A stretch of 64,000 nt of DNA, from contig JADJOD010000002.1 of assembly GCA_016713985.1 (NCBI GenBank), positions 94,840 through 158,839 of the forward strand, given 5' to 3'. Position numbers and translations under genes: made by a program. Every line of letters begins with the position of its first letter. The stretch's first letter is position 1. This stretch comes from Lewinellaceae bacterium (GTDB lineage: Bacteria; Bacteroidota; Bacteroidia; Chitinophagales; Saprospiraceae). Under the pieces are notes generated by a model. It ran no database searches. It was not told the origin of the DNA and saw only the letters and a list, made by a program, of their open reading frames with translations. This document shows, piece by piece, positions 9,686-19,297 of this stretch.

Positions 9686-10486
9686 TTCCAGTACAGATCG
9701 AACCTCTTGCCAAAGCGCCCGCTCCTGTTTTTTCCAAACACGCAACACGTAAGCGCCTCCGGTCAGCACATCGGCGTTCCAGGTCTGCGTTTTCAGGTCC
9801 TCCGCCAGTTGCGCGCCGGCGGCCTGGAGGTCGTGCCATTGGCCGAAAGGAATATCCAAAAGGGATACGTCAGCCGGCAAACCCGGCATAGGCCCGGGAT
9901 CAAAATCGAAGTGTTTTGATACAAATTGCCGGTTCAAATGATATTCTTTCAGGATTTTTCGAAATTCGTGGCGTTCTGCCGGCCGGGTTTTTCCCAGATG
10001 ACCAACGATCCTGAGCGCCGATTCCCGGGAAGAATTAAAATAGCCCTCAAGTACTCCGGGGTTGCAACGTTTAAGGGATGTTTGAAAAAAATCCTTCATT
10101 TCCCGCCAGCGGGGAAGCGCATCATGTTGTGCCGTTTCCTGGAAAATATAACGTGCCCGGCGCAGGCGTTGGTGTGTATACATATGGTACCGGTTTGCAA
10201 AAAGGGTGGGCAAACCGGGCGTTTTTTCCAGCAGTTTGACCTGCAGTTGCCAAAAGCGCACTTGCCCCGCCTGGTCAAACAGTAATTTAAAAGGTTGATT
10301 TACTTTAGAATAGGGGAATTCCGGATCAACATGACGCAGCAGCCGCAGCAGGGCACGGAATCGTTTCAGTTCGACACGCAATTCGTGCAAGTCCTTTTGC
10401 CTGCATGTCCGCGACAAATCGGGGGCGCCTTTCCGGATGCGGCGGATGTGTTTTCGCAGGGCGTGCAAAAATGGGTGTGCGGGCAT
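9674..10486 (-). CDS. CHAD domain protein
   Basis: 270-residue, histidine- and arginine-rich, all-helical protein matching the CHAD family. The N-terminus has HALRKHIRRIRKG, then DLHELRVELKRFRALLRLL (about residues 32-50), where the conserved H-x-x-R-V-x-x-K-R-x-R pattern is visible. CHAD domains are known to bind inorganic polyphosphate, often next to polyphosphate kinases or CYTH triphosphatases, but no such partner is seen here. There is no signal peptide or membrane helix, so it is cytoplasmic. The stop lies inside an inverted repeat. It is codirectional with the TIR-like gene upstream, 57 bases apart. Confidence 0.8.
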   Translation of the reverse strand: MPAHPFLHALRKHIRRIRKGAPDLSRTCRQKDLHELRVELKRFRALLRLLRHVDPEFPYSKVNQPFKLLFDQAGQVRFWQLQVKLLEKTPGLPTLFANRYHMYTHQRLRRARYIFQETAQHDALPRWREMKDFFQTSLKRCNPGVLEGYFNSSRESALRIVGHLGKTRPAERHEFRKILKEYHLNRQFVSKHFDFDPGPMPGLPADVSLLDIPFGQWHDLQAAGAQLAEDLKTQTWNADVLTGGAYVLRVWKKQERALWQEVRSVLERLL

Positions 10487-10543
10487 GAACGCAAGTTACA
10501 AAAATGGCCAAACAACTGGAACGGATATTGAATTCATCTGAGT

Positions 10544-11401
10544 TTATTCCGCATCCCGCATAGGCGCCACTTCCTTCGGCTGCACCATCGGCTGTGTCCT
10601 GCGATACTCTTCCTGCCAGGCCGGGTTGGCGTTTTCAATAAAATTCTTTTGTAATTGCGGCGTGGGTTTGTCGCCCTGAATCCCCTTCGCAAGCGAGAGG
10701 AACAGGAAAAAAATGATCATCCAGCCGAGCCATTCCGGCGGGTAAATCGGCGCCGGTGCGCGGAATTCGAGCAGGGCTTCGTCACCGCCCAGGTATGGCC
10801 GGGCGCCGGAAGATGCCGGAAGAGCGGGTGCCGGCGATCCTTCAAGGCGGGTTTGCGCGTATTTGGCTTCGTTCAGGTCGCGCTGCATTTCGTTGATCAC
10901 TTTCGACAATTGCTCGGTGATCTCTAAATAACCTTCTTCTTCGGGTTTTTGCTCTGCCAGCGATTTTTTGCCGCCGATGGGTTGGAAACGCGCCAGCCGC
11001 GAACGTTCTTTCCAGAGCGAGGGTGCAAGAATAACCGGGTAGATACGCGGGCTCAACCAGTCGCCTTCGATCCGGCGCTCGACCGCCAGGGTAATGTCGT
11101 TGTCTATCTTGCTGTCGTTCAGCGACTTGTAACTGGTCATGAACAGGTAGATATGCGCCCGTTCTTTGCGACGCCGGTCTACTTTTTTATACTCCTCCTG
11201 GTAATCGCGCGGGTGAAAAATGGGCAGGACGGATGCGATCAATTCCCAGGGAAGTGGAAGTGGTTTGGGTGGTTTGGGCGGGTCGTTGTACCAAAGATTG
11301 ACCTCGTCGCGCATGGGATAAAGCCAGTCGCGCAGTTTTTCCACCGCCTTCCGGTCGTCGGGCGTGTAGGAAATGTATACGTTCAATTTTACGGGAGTCA
11401 T
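10544..11401 (-). CDS. TIR-like domain protein with C-terminal membrane helix
   Basis: 285 residues. The start LNVYISYTPDDRKAVEKLRD (about 5-24) has the form of TIR strand A and the BB-region (hydrophobic-hydrophobic-I-S-Y-x-x-x-D). A second conserved stretch RAHIYLFMTSYKSLNDSKI (about 82-100) matches TIR strand D. E116 in ITLAVERR could sit where TIR NADases keep their catalytic glutamate, but I cannot confirm this. A helical linker (about 150-180) and a low-complexity stretch lead to one membrane helix, WLGWMIIFFLFLSLA (about 232-246), and a short tail. It therefore appears to be a cytoplasmic TIR-like domain tethered to the inner membrane. It is divergent from the coiled-coil/PspA-like operon, with a 198-base shared upstream region. 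A role in defence or signalling is conjecture. Confidence 0.6.
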   Translation of the reverse strand: MTPVKLNVYISYTPDDRKAVEKLRDWLYPMRDEVNLWYNDPPKPPKPLPLPWELIASVLPIFHPRDYQEEYKKVDRRRKERAHIYLFMTSYKSLNDSKIDNDITLAVERRIEGDWLSPRIYPVILAPSLWKERSRLARFQPIGGKKSLAEQKPEEEGYLEITEQLSKVINEMQRDLNEAKYAQTRLEGSPAPALPASSGARPYLGGDEALLEFRAPAPIYPPEWLGWMIIFFLFLSLAKGIQGDKPTPQLQKNFIENANPAWQEEYRRTQPMVQPKEVAPMRDAE

Positions 11402-11483
11402 CGTTCCGCGTTTTTGGTACTACAAATGAAGTAAAAATTTCGGGACCAAACAAGTATTCCGCACTTTCCGGACACAATTCGGC

Positions 11484-11491
11484 TAAATTTG
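11484..11491 (+). promoter_or_regulatory. candidate -7 box for the coiled-coil operon
   Basis: TAAATTTG matches TAnnTTTG and lies 109 bases before the ATG at 11600 in the divergent region shared with the TIR-like gene. No good -33 TTTG is present at the right spacing (TTTC at 11464-11467 is the nearest), so this is weak. Confidence 0.3.
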
Positions 11492-11599
11492 CCACTTCGT
11501 CGCATTTTTTGCGCAACATCCCCCGAATTCCTGCTTTTTCGCCCCGACATTTACCCGCTTCCCGAATCACCGATTTTCAACTTACAACACTCGACAAAA

Positions 11600-12145
11600 A
11601 TGGTTACCACCAAATCTCTTTTTGCAACCGACGGACTTGACGAACGCAGTCTCGAATTCTTAGCCAATGCCGTTGAAAAAAACAACCTTCCCGGCTTCGA
11701 TTATTTCGAGTTCAAACGCGCGGTCGTCAGCCTGATTCAAATGAAACTCGACGAAGGCACCGCCCACAAAAGCGCCTTCACCACCGCCGCCACCGTTGGC
11801 GTCACCAAAGAAAAACTCGTCGAAACGGCCGCTTATTATAAAAATGTGGTGGAAAAAGAAAAGGTGCAGTTTGATCAGGCGCTTGAAAATCAGAACACCA
11901 CCAAAATTACCGCCCGCCAGGAAGAAATCAAACGCCTGCGCGACCAGATCGAACGCCACAAAGCCGAGATTGTCCGCCTGCAGGATGAAATGGCCGGCTA
12001 CCTGAACCAAATCGATCAGGCGGAAAATGCCCTCAAACTCGAAGGTGAAAAACTCGAAAAAACCAAATCCGCTTTTGAAAAAACACACCAGTCCGTCGTA
12101 TTACAGATCGACAAGGACATTGAGAATATTCACAAATACCTGTAA
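11600..12145 (+). CDS. cytoplasmic coiled-coil protein of unknown function
   Basis: 181 residues from ATG 11600 (MVTTKSLFATDGLD); the frame is open further upstream but without a sensible protein sequence. The first 85 residues look globular. About residues 85-170 form a long charged coiled coil (EEIKRLRDQIERHKAEIVRL and a following QIDQAENALKLEGEKLEK stretch). There is no signal peptide or membrane helix. The stop overlaps the next ATG by one base (TAATG), implying coupled translation and probably a physical complex with the downstream PspA-like membrane protein. I do not recognise a named family. Confidence 0.7.
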   Translation: MVTTKSLFATDGLDERSLEFLANAVEKNNLPGFDYFEFKRAVVSLIQMKLDEGTAHKSAFTTAATVGVTKEKLVETAAYYKNVVEKEKVQFDQALENQNTTKITARQEEIKRLRDQIERHKAEIVRLQDEMAGYLNQIDQAENALKLEGEKLEKTKSAFEKTHQSVVLQIDKDIENIHKYL

Positions 12146-13128
12146 TGGAGCAAAAATCATTCTGGAAGCGCCCTGAAGGCATCACCGGTTTGTTGTTTTT
12201 TGCAGCCCTGCTGATTGGCGGCGGGGTTCTGCTCAATCGTATTTTACCAACACTTATCCTGCTGGCGCAGAATACGTTATACCTCGCCGGGATGCTGGCT
12301 GCCCTGGCGGCGGTTATTTATGTGGTGCTTGATCCAAAAATGCGCGCGCTGGTATGGTATCTCTACCAATCCCTCATGCGCTGGATCACGGGAATGTTTG
12401 TAAAAATCGACCCGATTTCCATCCTGAAATCGTACATCGAGGACCTCGAAGACAACCTGCGAAAAATGAGCAAACAAATCGGCTCGCTCCGTGGTCAAAT
12501 GCGCCAACTCAAAGGCACAATGGATGGTAACCAGGCCGAGATCAAAAAAAATATGGCCGTCGCGGAACAGGCAAAAAAGAAAAACGACGACAAAAACATG
12601 TCGCTCGCCGCCCGGAAAGCGGGTCGCCTGCAGGACGCCAACGCTAAATACGAGGTATTGTACAAACGAATGGAGGTGCTTTACCGCATCCTGAGTAAAA
12701 TGTACGAAAACGCAGAAATCGTCCTGGAAGATACCAACGACCAGGTAAAAGTAAAAGAGCAGGAATACAACGCCATCCATACCGGACACAGCGCCATCCG
12801 CTCGGCCATGAGTATCATTAGCGGCAACCCCGACCAACGCGCCCTGTTCGACCAGGCACTCGAAGCGCTGGCTGAAGACGTCAGCAACAAGGTGGGTGAA
12901 ATGGAGCGTTTTATGGACACCAGCCGCAACCTGATGAATTCAATTGACCTGCAAAGCGGCGTTTTTGAAGAAGACGGCCTGCGCCTGCTGGAACAATGGG
13001 AAAAAGAAAGTCCATTGCTGGCGCCCTTACCAAAAGGCAAAAAATTGGCCGAAAAACCGCTCGATATCAACGAAAAACCCAAAGAGATCCTCCGGGAGGA
13101 GAACGATTACACCAAATTGTTCGATTGA
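12145..13128 (+). CDS. membrane-anchored PspA/ESCRT-III-like coiled-coil protein
   Basis: 327 residues. Two N-terminal membrane helices (about 14-31 GLLFFAALLIGGGVLLNRI, and about 38-60 ending YVVLDPKMRALVWYL). Then follows VKIDPISILKSYIEDLEDNL, which resembles the PspA/IM30 start (DP-x-x-x-L-x-x-x-I-x-x-M-E-x-x-L). A long helical region to about 260 has the alternating K/E/Q pattern of PspA/Vipp1/ESCRT-III cores (MSLAARKAGRLQDANAKYEV parallels the PspA hairpin tip). PspA itself has no membrane helices, so this would be an integral-membrane relative. The C-terminus is a charged tail ending EENDYTKLFD. Coupled to the coiled-coil gene upstream. Membrane repair or shaping is an inference; simple coiled-coil resemblance is the alternative. 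Confidence 0.55.
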   Translation: MEQKSFWKRPEGITGLLFFAALLIGGGVLLNRILPTLILLAQNTLYLAGMLAALAAVIYVVLDPKMRALVWYLYQSLMRWITGMFVKIDPISILKSYIEDLEDNLRKMSKQIGSLRGQMRQLKGTMDGNQAEIKKNMAVAEQAKKKNDDKNMSLAARKAGRLQDANAKYEVLYKRMEVLYRILSKMYENAEIVLEDTNDQVKVKEQEYNAIHTGHSAIRSAMSIISGNPDQRALFDQALEALAEDVSNKVGEMERFMDTSRNLMNSIDLQSGVFEEDGLRLLEQWEKESPLLAPLPKGKKLAEKPLDINEKPKEILREENDYTKLFD

Positions 13129-13170
13129 TTACCGTAACGCCTACCTCTGGTTGGCAGTACGTAAAAAGTC

Positions 13171-13734
13171 TTATCCCCCCCAGCGAAAACTGTCGGCTTC
13201 CAGACCGGCCAGATCAAGCACCCGATCCACTACCGTTGCGGCGATGGCCTCCAGCCCGACAGGTTTGGAATAAAACGACGGGCTGGCGGGACAAACGATC
13301 CCCCCGGCTTCCGTCACGGCTTTCATGTTATTGATGTGGATCAGACTGAGCGGTGTGTCACGGGTGACGAGGATGAGGCGCCGGCGTTCTTTCAGCATAA
13401 CGTCGGCAGCCCGGGTTACCAGGTCGTTGCTGACACCCGTGGCAATACGGGCCAGGGTGCCCATCGAACTGGGGCATACGATCATGGTGTCGTACTTAGC
13501 CGAGCCGGAAGCAAAAGGAGCATAGAAATCGTTTTTTTCGTAAAAAGAATACGGGTAAACCGACAAATCGACCGGCCCGATCTCCAGTTCCCAGTTGATG
13601 CGGGCATTGTCGGACAACACCACACCCACCGTTTCCAGTTGCCCGCCAAGTTGCAACAATTTGTCTAACAACACCTTGGCATATATAGAGCCGGAAGAAC
13701 CGGTAATGGCGACAACGATCTTTTTTTTCCTCAT
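13171..13734 (-). CDS. ubiX: UbiX-type flavin prenyltransferase
   Basis: Makes prenylated FMN, the cofactor of UbiD-type decarboxylases. 187 residues, standard length. The N-terminal flavoprotein motif VVAITGSSGSIYAKVLL is at about 5-21. CPSSMGTLARIATGVSNDLV (about 89-108) and RRRLILVTRDTPLS (about 118-131) are the FMN- and prenyl-phosphate-binding segments. It overlaps the upstream secreted protein gene by four bases (ATGA-type). No ubiD is seen in the window. Confidence 0.93.
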   Translation of the reverse strand: MRKKKIVVAITGSSGSIYAKVLLDKLLQLGGQLETVGVVLSDNARINWELEIGPVDLSVYPYSFYEKNDFYAPFASGSAKYDTMIVCPSSMGTLARIATGVSNDLVTRAADVMLKERRRLILVTRDTPLSLIHINNMKAVTEAGGIVCPASPSFYSKPVGLEAIAATVVDRVLDLAGLEADSFRWGG

Positions 13735-14513
13735 TGGAACAGAATCTCATCCAGAAATAACCAGGCAGGTGCGCCGGCGCCCGGGTGTTCTGCCGGCAGT
13801 TTGCCGTAGGGTATTATTTTAATTCGAATTCGCCGGGTTTCCACTTGTTTCAAACCCACTTCCTGGTAAAACCCGTAATCGGCGGGTTGGTTTTTCCAGC
13901 CAGGTTCTTTCCGTACGGCCCAATCGCCCAGCAGTTGCCATTTTCCGGTTTTGTCGGGACTGTACACTTCAATTCGGCGGGGCGGGAATACCCAGGCGCC
14001 CGGGTCGGATGCGGTGCTGATCAATACCTGCCGGCATTGCAACGGTTTTGCAAAGGTCATTTCCACAAGCACCGTATCCCCCCGAAATCCGAGCCAGCGG
14101 CCGTCGCGCAGGTCTCGGCTGCCTTTTTGCAGGTCGCAAAGCGCTGCCGGAGCCGCGCGGTACGACGAATCCGGCCGGGTGACCAGCCGGACGCTGTCGG
14201 CCAGATATTCCGCTTTGATCACTTGAACCGACGCATTTTTACTTGGCACGTAATCCGGGTGGTCGGAGATGGCTTGTACGGTTGCGGAGGCATTTAAAAC
14301 AAGCGGCTTTTCATACTGCGGCGAATTCCGGAGTGGCAAACTGCCGTCCGTGCTAAAATGGATCGAAGCGTTTTCCAGGTCGAAAGCCATCGTAACCTGC
14401 GCTTTTTGAAGAAAAAAAACGCTGTCTGCGTATATTTTCGGGGGCGCCAACCGGTACTCCTGGCCTTTCAGCAGTAAGGGGAGTGACAAAAAAATAAACA
14501 GGAGATGTTTCAT
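13731..14513 (-). CDS. secreted protein with chitobiase/FN3-like and discoidin-like parts
   Basis: 260 residues from ATG 14513, which gives a clean signal peptide MKHLLFIFLSLPLLLKGQ; the frame is open upstream to 14621 but unlikely. About residues 30-95 (FDLENASIHFSTDGSLP, then NASATVQAISDHPDYVPS) look like the C-terminal Ig-like domain of chitobiase-type glycosidases (FTTDGSxP pattern). Residues about 110-245 with WLGFRGDTVLVEMTFAKPLQ and RRIRIKI look like a discoidin/F5-8C-type carbohydrate-binding fold. No catalytic domain is present. It lies between ubiX and the NHL protein on the same strand. Confidence 0.65.
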   Translation of the reverse strand: MKHLLFIFLSLPLLLKGQEYRLAPPKIYADSVFFLQKAQVTMAFDLENASIHFSTDGSLPLRNSPQYEKPLVLNASATVQAISDHPDYVPSKNASVQVIKAEYLADSVRLVTRPDSSYRAAPAALCDLQKGSRDLRDGRWLGFRGDTVLVEMTFAKPLQCRQVLISTASDPGAWVFPPRRIEVYSPDKTGKWQLLGDWAVRKEPGWKNQPADYGFYQEVGLKQVETRRIRIKIIPYGKLPAEHPGAGAPAWLFLDEILFQ

Positions 14514-14535
14514 CGTAAAAAATAGGCCTGACGTT

Positions 14536-15540
14536 TTAAACCCGTTCCAGCAGGACAGGGTACACGTTACCGCTGTTCCACTGGGATACATAGATATTGC
14601 CGTTTGTATCGACCAGCACATCGTGCGGATGTTTAAAAACCTTTACCGTTTGATACAACGAGCCCGGATTGCCGGATGTATCGTAGCGGGGCACGTTGCC
14701 TCCCGGATTGGAAACCACGCGGTTGTTTTTGTCCAGAATACAAACAAACCCGGTACCGCTGTCCCACGGCAATTCGCTGATCAGCACGGCAAAAAATACA
14801 TGGTCGCCCTGAATAACCGGACGGCAGATATAGGCGCCGGGCAGGTCAATGGTTTCGAGCAGAGTACCATCCGGCGAAAATCTTTTGAGTTTGTTCTCCG
14901 CCCTTGAAGTGACCAGCAATACCGTTTGATCCGGGTTTCTTTTATCAACGGCAATCCCGTGTGCATTGCGCAATACATCGGGGCCGCCGAACATATTTTT
15001 CAGATTGCCTTCCCGGTCGTACTGCAGGATGTAGTCTTTGCCATAACCGTCGGCAACAAACAGGTCGCCGTCCGGCCCCACGGCAGTTTCCGTCGGTCTG
15101 AACTCCGATGCGGAGTGGTATTTCCCGGAATCCGCCGGCCACTCAAACGTGCGGATCACCACACCCTGAAGTGTGGTTTTTATGACCATATGTCGTTCAT
15201 AATCCGTAATATATAACACTTCTTCTCCACCCTCGTCGTGCAAGGTAAGCCCATGTGCGCCGGGGTATTCGTGCCCACAGGCATCCTGTACTTTTCCGTC
15301 TTTGTCAAAAACGAGGATGTTGTTCCGAATGTCGTCGGTGGTCATGTAAATACGCCCCTGCTTGTCAAAAACCATTTCGTGGCAGTTTTTAACCGGGTGC
15401 TGGGCCGGGTCTGCCTTGCACCAGCGCTGGTTGATACGATACCGGAAATCTCCGTGGCCGATCACCGGGTCTTGTGGCAGACCGGTTAGCAGGCCGGCGC
15501 CTGCCAGGGCAGTTTGTTGCATAAAATCTCTTCGTTTCAT
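14536..15540 (-). CDS. exported NHL-repeat beta-propeller protein
   Basis: 334 residues. The N-terminus MKRRDFMQQTALAGAGLLTG is a twin-arginine (Tat) type signal (RRDFM). The rest is an NHL six-bladed propeller: repeated units such as GPDGDLFVADGYGKDYILQY (about 150-169), AHGIAVDKRNPDQT and HPHDVLVDTNGNIYVSQWNS near the C-terminus. It resembles peptidyl-alpha-hydroxyglycine lyase-like and 6-bladed propeller proteins common in Bacteroidota. Tat export suggests it folds, perhaps with metal, before export. It is divergent from the FG-GAP/ASPIC gene. Confidence 0.8.
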   Translation of the reverse strand: MKRRDFMQQTALAGAGLLTGLPQDPVIGHGDFRYRINQRWCKADPAQHPVKNCHEMVFDKQGRIYMTTDDIRNNILVFDKDGKVQDACGHEYPGAHGLTLHDEGGEEVLYITDYERHMVIKTTLQGVVIRTFEWPADSGKYHSASEFRPTETAVGPDGDLFVADGYGKDYILQYDREGNLKNMFGGPDVLRNAHGIAVDKRNPDQTVLLVTSRAENKLKRFSPDGTLLETIDLPGAYICRPVIQGDHVFFAVLISELPWDSGTGFVCILDKNNRVVSNPGGNVPRYDTSGNPGSLYQTVKVFKHPHDVLVDTNGNIYVSQWNSGNVYPVLLERV

Positions 15541-15704
15541 GGTAAAAACGTGGTGAAGATATGGAGATATCGCGTTGATGTTTACAACCGGGTATTCACC
15601 GGCGGACCAACGGAAACCGGGCGCGAACCTAAACGAAAACTGTCAGACGATGATCAGTGGGATCGAAAAATTGAGCAATATGCTAAAGCAGTAAAACACT
15701 GTGC

Positions 15705-15712
15705 TACCTTTG
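15705..15712 (+). promoter_or_regulatory. candidate -7 box for the FG-GAP/ASPIC gene
   Basis: TACCTTTG matches TAnnTTTG and lies 26 bases before the ATG at 15739, the distance seen for other genes here. No -33 TTTG at suitable spacing. Confidence 0.35.
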
Positions 15713-15738
15713 CCACAAACTATCGACGATACCGGATC

Positions 15739-18700
15739 ATGGCATTTTCACCTGCTTCCCTGCCCATATTGAAAGGCATACCACATTTTCTGTTGCTCTC
15801 CCTGCTGTTCACACTGGCAATGGCCTGCGGCGACAAAAAAGACACAAAAACGGCTTCTATGGACGAGGATATTGCCCCGCCCGCCGATGCCTTGTTCCAA
15901 AAAGTGCCTTCTTCAGCAAGTAACCTTCATTTCAAAACGCAGTTTCAGGAGGATTTTTTCAACAATATCGTGCGAAATCCCAACTTTTACAACGGGGGCG
16001 GTGTGGGTATTATCGACATCAACAATGACGGATTGCAGGACCTGTTTTTTTCTTCCACAACCGGCGAATGCAAACTGTTTTTGAACGAAGGCAATCTGAA
16101 GTTCCGCGACATAACGGCCACGGCCGGCGTCGCTACCCCGGAAGGATTTAAAACCGGCGTATCCGTAGCGGATGTAAACGGCGACGGGTGGTCCGATATT
16201 TATGTTTGCCGGGCCGGGCTGAAAGAAGGTGATCAGCGTCGCAACTTGTTGTTTATCAATAACAAAGACAATACTTTTACCGAAAGTGCAAAAGCGTACG
16301 GTGTGGATGATCCTTCCCCGAGCAACCATTCCAATTTTCTGGACTACGACCTCGACGGCGACCTCGATTTGTATGTGATCAACTTCCCGACCGATTTTTC
16401 CTTAGCGCATAAAATGGACCTCGAACAATTGCCCGATGGCAAAATCGTGCGCAACACCAAACCCCGCACGGAATTCGACTCCGATCGTTTTTACCGCAAC
16501 AACGGAAACGGCACTTTTACCGATGTGAGCAAACAGGCCGGCATTCAAAACCGCGCATTCGGCCTCAGCAGCATCGTGCAGGACTGGAACGGCGACCGTT
16601 ATCCCGATATTCTGGTGGCCAATGACTACATCGAACCGGATTTTTTGTACATCAACAATAGGAACGGTACCTTCACGGACCAGGCAAAAACCAGTTTCCG
16701 CCACATGTCGAACCACACGATGGGTAGGATGCGGTGGACATCAACGGCGACGGCTTCCAGGATTTCCTGGGACTGGATATGCTCGCGGAAGACTACCAAC
16801 GGCAAAAGAACTGAGTACCGTTATGAAAATCGATCGGTACAAAACGCTCAACAGTTACGGGTATCATCCGCAAATGATGCGCAATGTGCTGCAACTCAAT
16901 AACGGCCCCGCCGCCGCCGGCCAGTTGCCCACTTTCAGCGACATCGGCTGCATGGCCGGGATTTTCCAGACGGACTGGAGCTGGAGTGTGCTGGGCCAGG
17001 ATTATGACCAGGACGGCTGGGCCGACCTGTTTATCACCAATGGCTACCCCCGCGACGTAACGGACCTCGATTACGTGCAATTTACGTATGATTCGATCAA
17101 CCGTTTGTACGGCGGCATCGACCCGAAACACTTCAAAACCATTTATGATTACCTCAAACTGATCCCTTCTTACCCGCTGCGCAAGTACATGTTCCGGAAC
17201 AGGGGCGATCTGACTTTTGAAAATAAATCCATCGACTGGGGTTTTACGGAAAGATCCTTTTCCAACGGCGCCGCTTACGCCGACCTCGACAACGACGGGG
17301 ACCTCGACCTCGTGGTCAGCAACATCGAACTGGAAGCCTCCCTGTACCGCAACACCGCTTCCGATAAAAAATCGGGCAACTGGCTGACGCTCCGCTTCGA
17401 AGGCGCTCCCGGAAAAACCGTTCACAACACGATTGCACGTGTCACAGCCGGCGGCAGAACCTGGCAACAGGAAATGACCCCCGTTCGCGGCTTTTATTCT
17501 TCCAATGAACCCATGTTGTATTTCGGCCTTGGAAAAATCGGCGCTATCGATAAAATCGAAGTATTGTTCCCTCCGGGAAACAAGTTGGTCACACTCACCA
17601 ACCAACCTGTCAATCAGCGACTTGTAGTTAAAATGAGCGACGCCAAACCCGGCACCCTCGCCCCGCTGGTGCAACCCAAAAATAATTTTTTCCAAGAAAC
17701 GGCCGCCGTAAAAGGTATTGATTTTGTCCATAAGGAAGACGATTACGAAGATTTCGATCACGAACGTCTGATTCCCTGGCGCATGTCGACACCCGGCCCT
17801 TACATAGCCGTTGGCGACGTGAACGGCGATAAAACCGACGATTTTTACGTCGGCGGGGCGGCTTATTCAGCCGGGGCTTTGTTCGTACAAAGTGCGGCCG
17901 GGCAATTTTCCCGCACTTCACAAGCCACCTGGGATGCCGATAAAGCGTTTGAAGACGCCGGCGCCTCTTTTTTTGATGCGGACGGCGACGGCGACCTCGA
18001 CCTTTTTGTGGCCAGCGGCGGCAGCACGGCCCAAGCCGGCGAAACGCTTTATCAGCCGCGGCTCTACCTGAACGACGGAAAAGGAAACTTCACACGCGCT
18101 GCGGGCGACGTGCCCACCATCATCGACAGCGGTTCGGCGGTGACGCCGTTTGATTATGACGGCGACGGTGATGCCGATATTTTCCTCGGCGGCTGGTGTA
18201 CCCCGGGGTCGTATCCCATGCCGCCGGGCAGCCACATCCTGCGCAATGACAAAGGCAAGTTTACGGACGTAACGTCTCAGGTGTCGCCCGCGTTTGCGTA
18301 CTGCGGCATGGTGCACGACATCGTTTTTGCAGACCTCAACGGCGACAAACGCGCCGAAATGATCGTGGCCGGAGAATGGATGCCGGTTACGGTATTTCAA
18401 AACACCGGCGGCAGGTACGAAGACGCCACCGCACAATTTGGTCTCGACAAAACGCAAGGGTTCTGGCGCAGCCTGGCCGTGGCAGATTTCGACGGCGACG
18501 GCGACCTCGACTTTGCCGCAGGCAATCTCGGCCTCAACAGCCGGCTCACAGCATCGGAGCAGTCGCCCCTGTTCCTGTACGCCAAAGATTTTGACAGCAA
18601 CGGAAGTATCGACCCTTTGATGGGTTATACCAAAGACGGTGTTGAATACCCGCTGGCGCTGCGGGAAGTGTTGCTGAAACAATTGCCGGGATTAAAAAAG

Positions 18701-19297
18701 AAATTCGTGCGCAACAAACCTTATGCCTACGCAGCGTTGGAAGACCTGTACCCGCGGGATGTGTTAAAAACGGCCAGGTATTTCAAAACCAATGTGTTGC
18801 AAACGGCTTATTTTGAAAACCAAAACGGGAAATTTGCCTTGAAACCCCTGCCCAACCTCGCCCAGATTTCGCCCGTCAATGCTTTTTTGGTCAGGGACCT
18901 GAACGCCGACGGCAAACCCGATATCATACTCGCCGGCAACGATTACGGACAACAAATCGAAACCAGTCCCATCGACTCGGGCAACGGCTTGGTGCTGCTC
19001 AACGAAGGCGGCGGCAATTTCAAACCGGTACCGGGCTGCCTTTCCGGCCTTTGGGCCACTAAAGATGCGCGGTCGCTGAAGTTTTTAAATACCGGCGCCG
19101 GAAAAACGTTGTTGCTGGTGGGGAATAATAATGGGAAGATGCAGGTGTTTGAGGTGAAGGGGTGGGGGCGTACAGTAATAACGAGATTTGCGTCTTGGCG
19201 TGATAGTGTTTTTCCACGCAAAGACGCAAAGGTTTTTCACGCGAAGACGCAAAGTCAGAGCCCGTTTACGATACGTTGGATGCCATCCTTGATATAG
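15739..19297 (+). CDS. FG-GAP/VCBS and ASPIC/UnbV domain lipoprotein (two frame breaks)
   Basis: Large CRTAC1-like surface or periplasmic protein, about 1186 residues after correction. ATG 15739 gives a lipoprotein signal ending LFTLAMAC. Many calcium-binding FG-GAP blades are visible as D-x-N/D-x-D-G-x-x-D (for example VGIIDINNDGLQDLFFS and DYDGDGDADIFLGGWC). An ASPIC/UnbV-like segment is near IDKIEVLFPPGNKLV. Two missing bases break it: near 16724-16726 (after SNHTMG) and in the A-run 16804-16807; the middle frame reads VDINGDGFQDFLGLDMLAED. The last 38 or so residues are not family-like: from about 19180 the frame runs into the inverted-repeat/GxxExxY unit, which supplies the stop. Such proteins often sit beside SusCD systems; none is here. 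Confidence 0.85.

Noticed and set aside
16700..16810. Two separate FG-GAP genes
   Set aside because: Frame correction joins them into one continuous domain order with no start or promoter between.
18000..18700. Minus-strand 254-codon frame opposite the FG-GAP gene
   Set aside because: Valine-rich shadow of Asp-Gly repeats; no start context.
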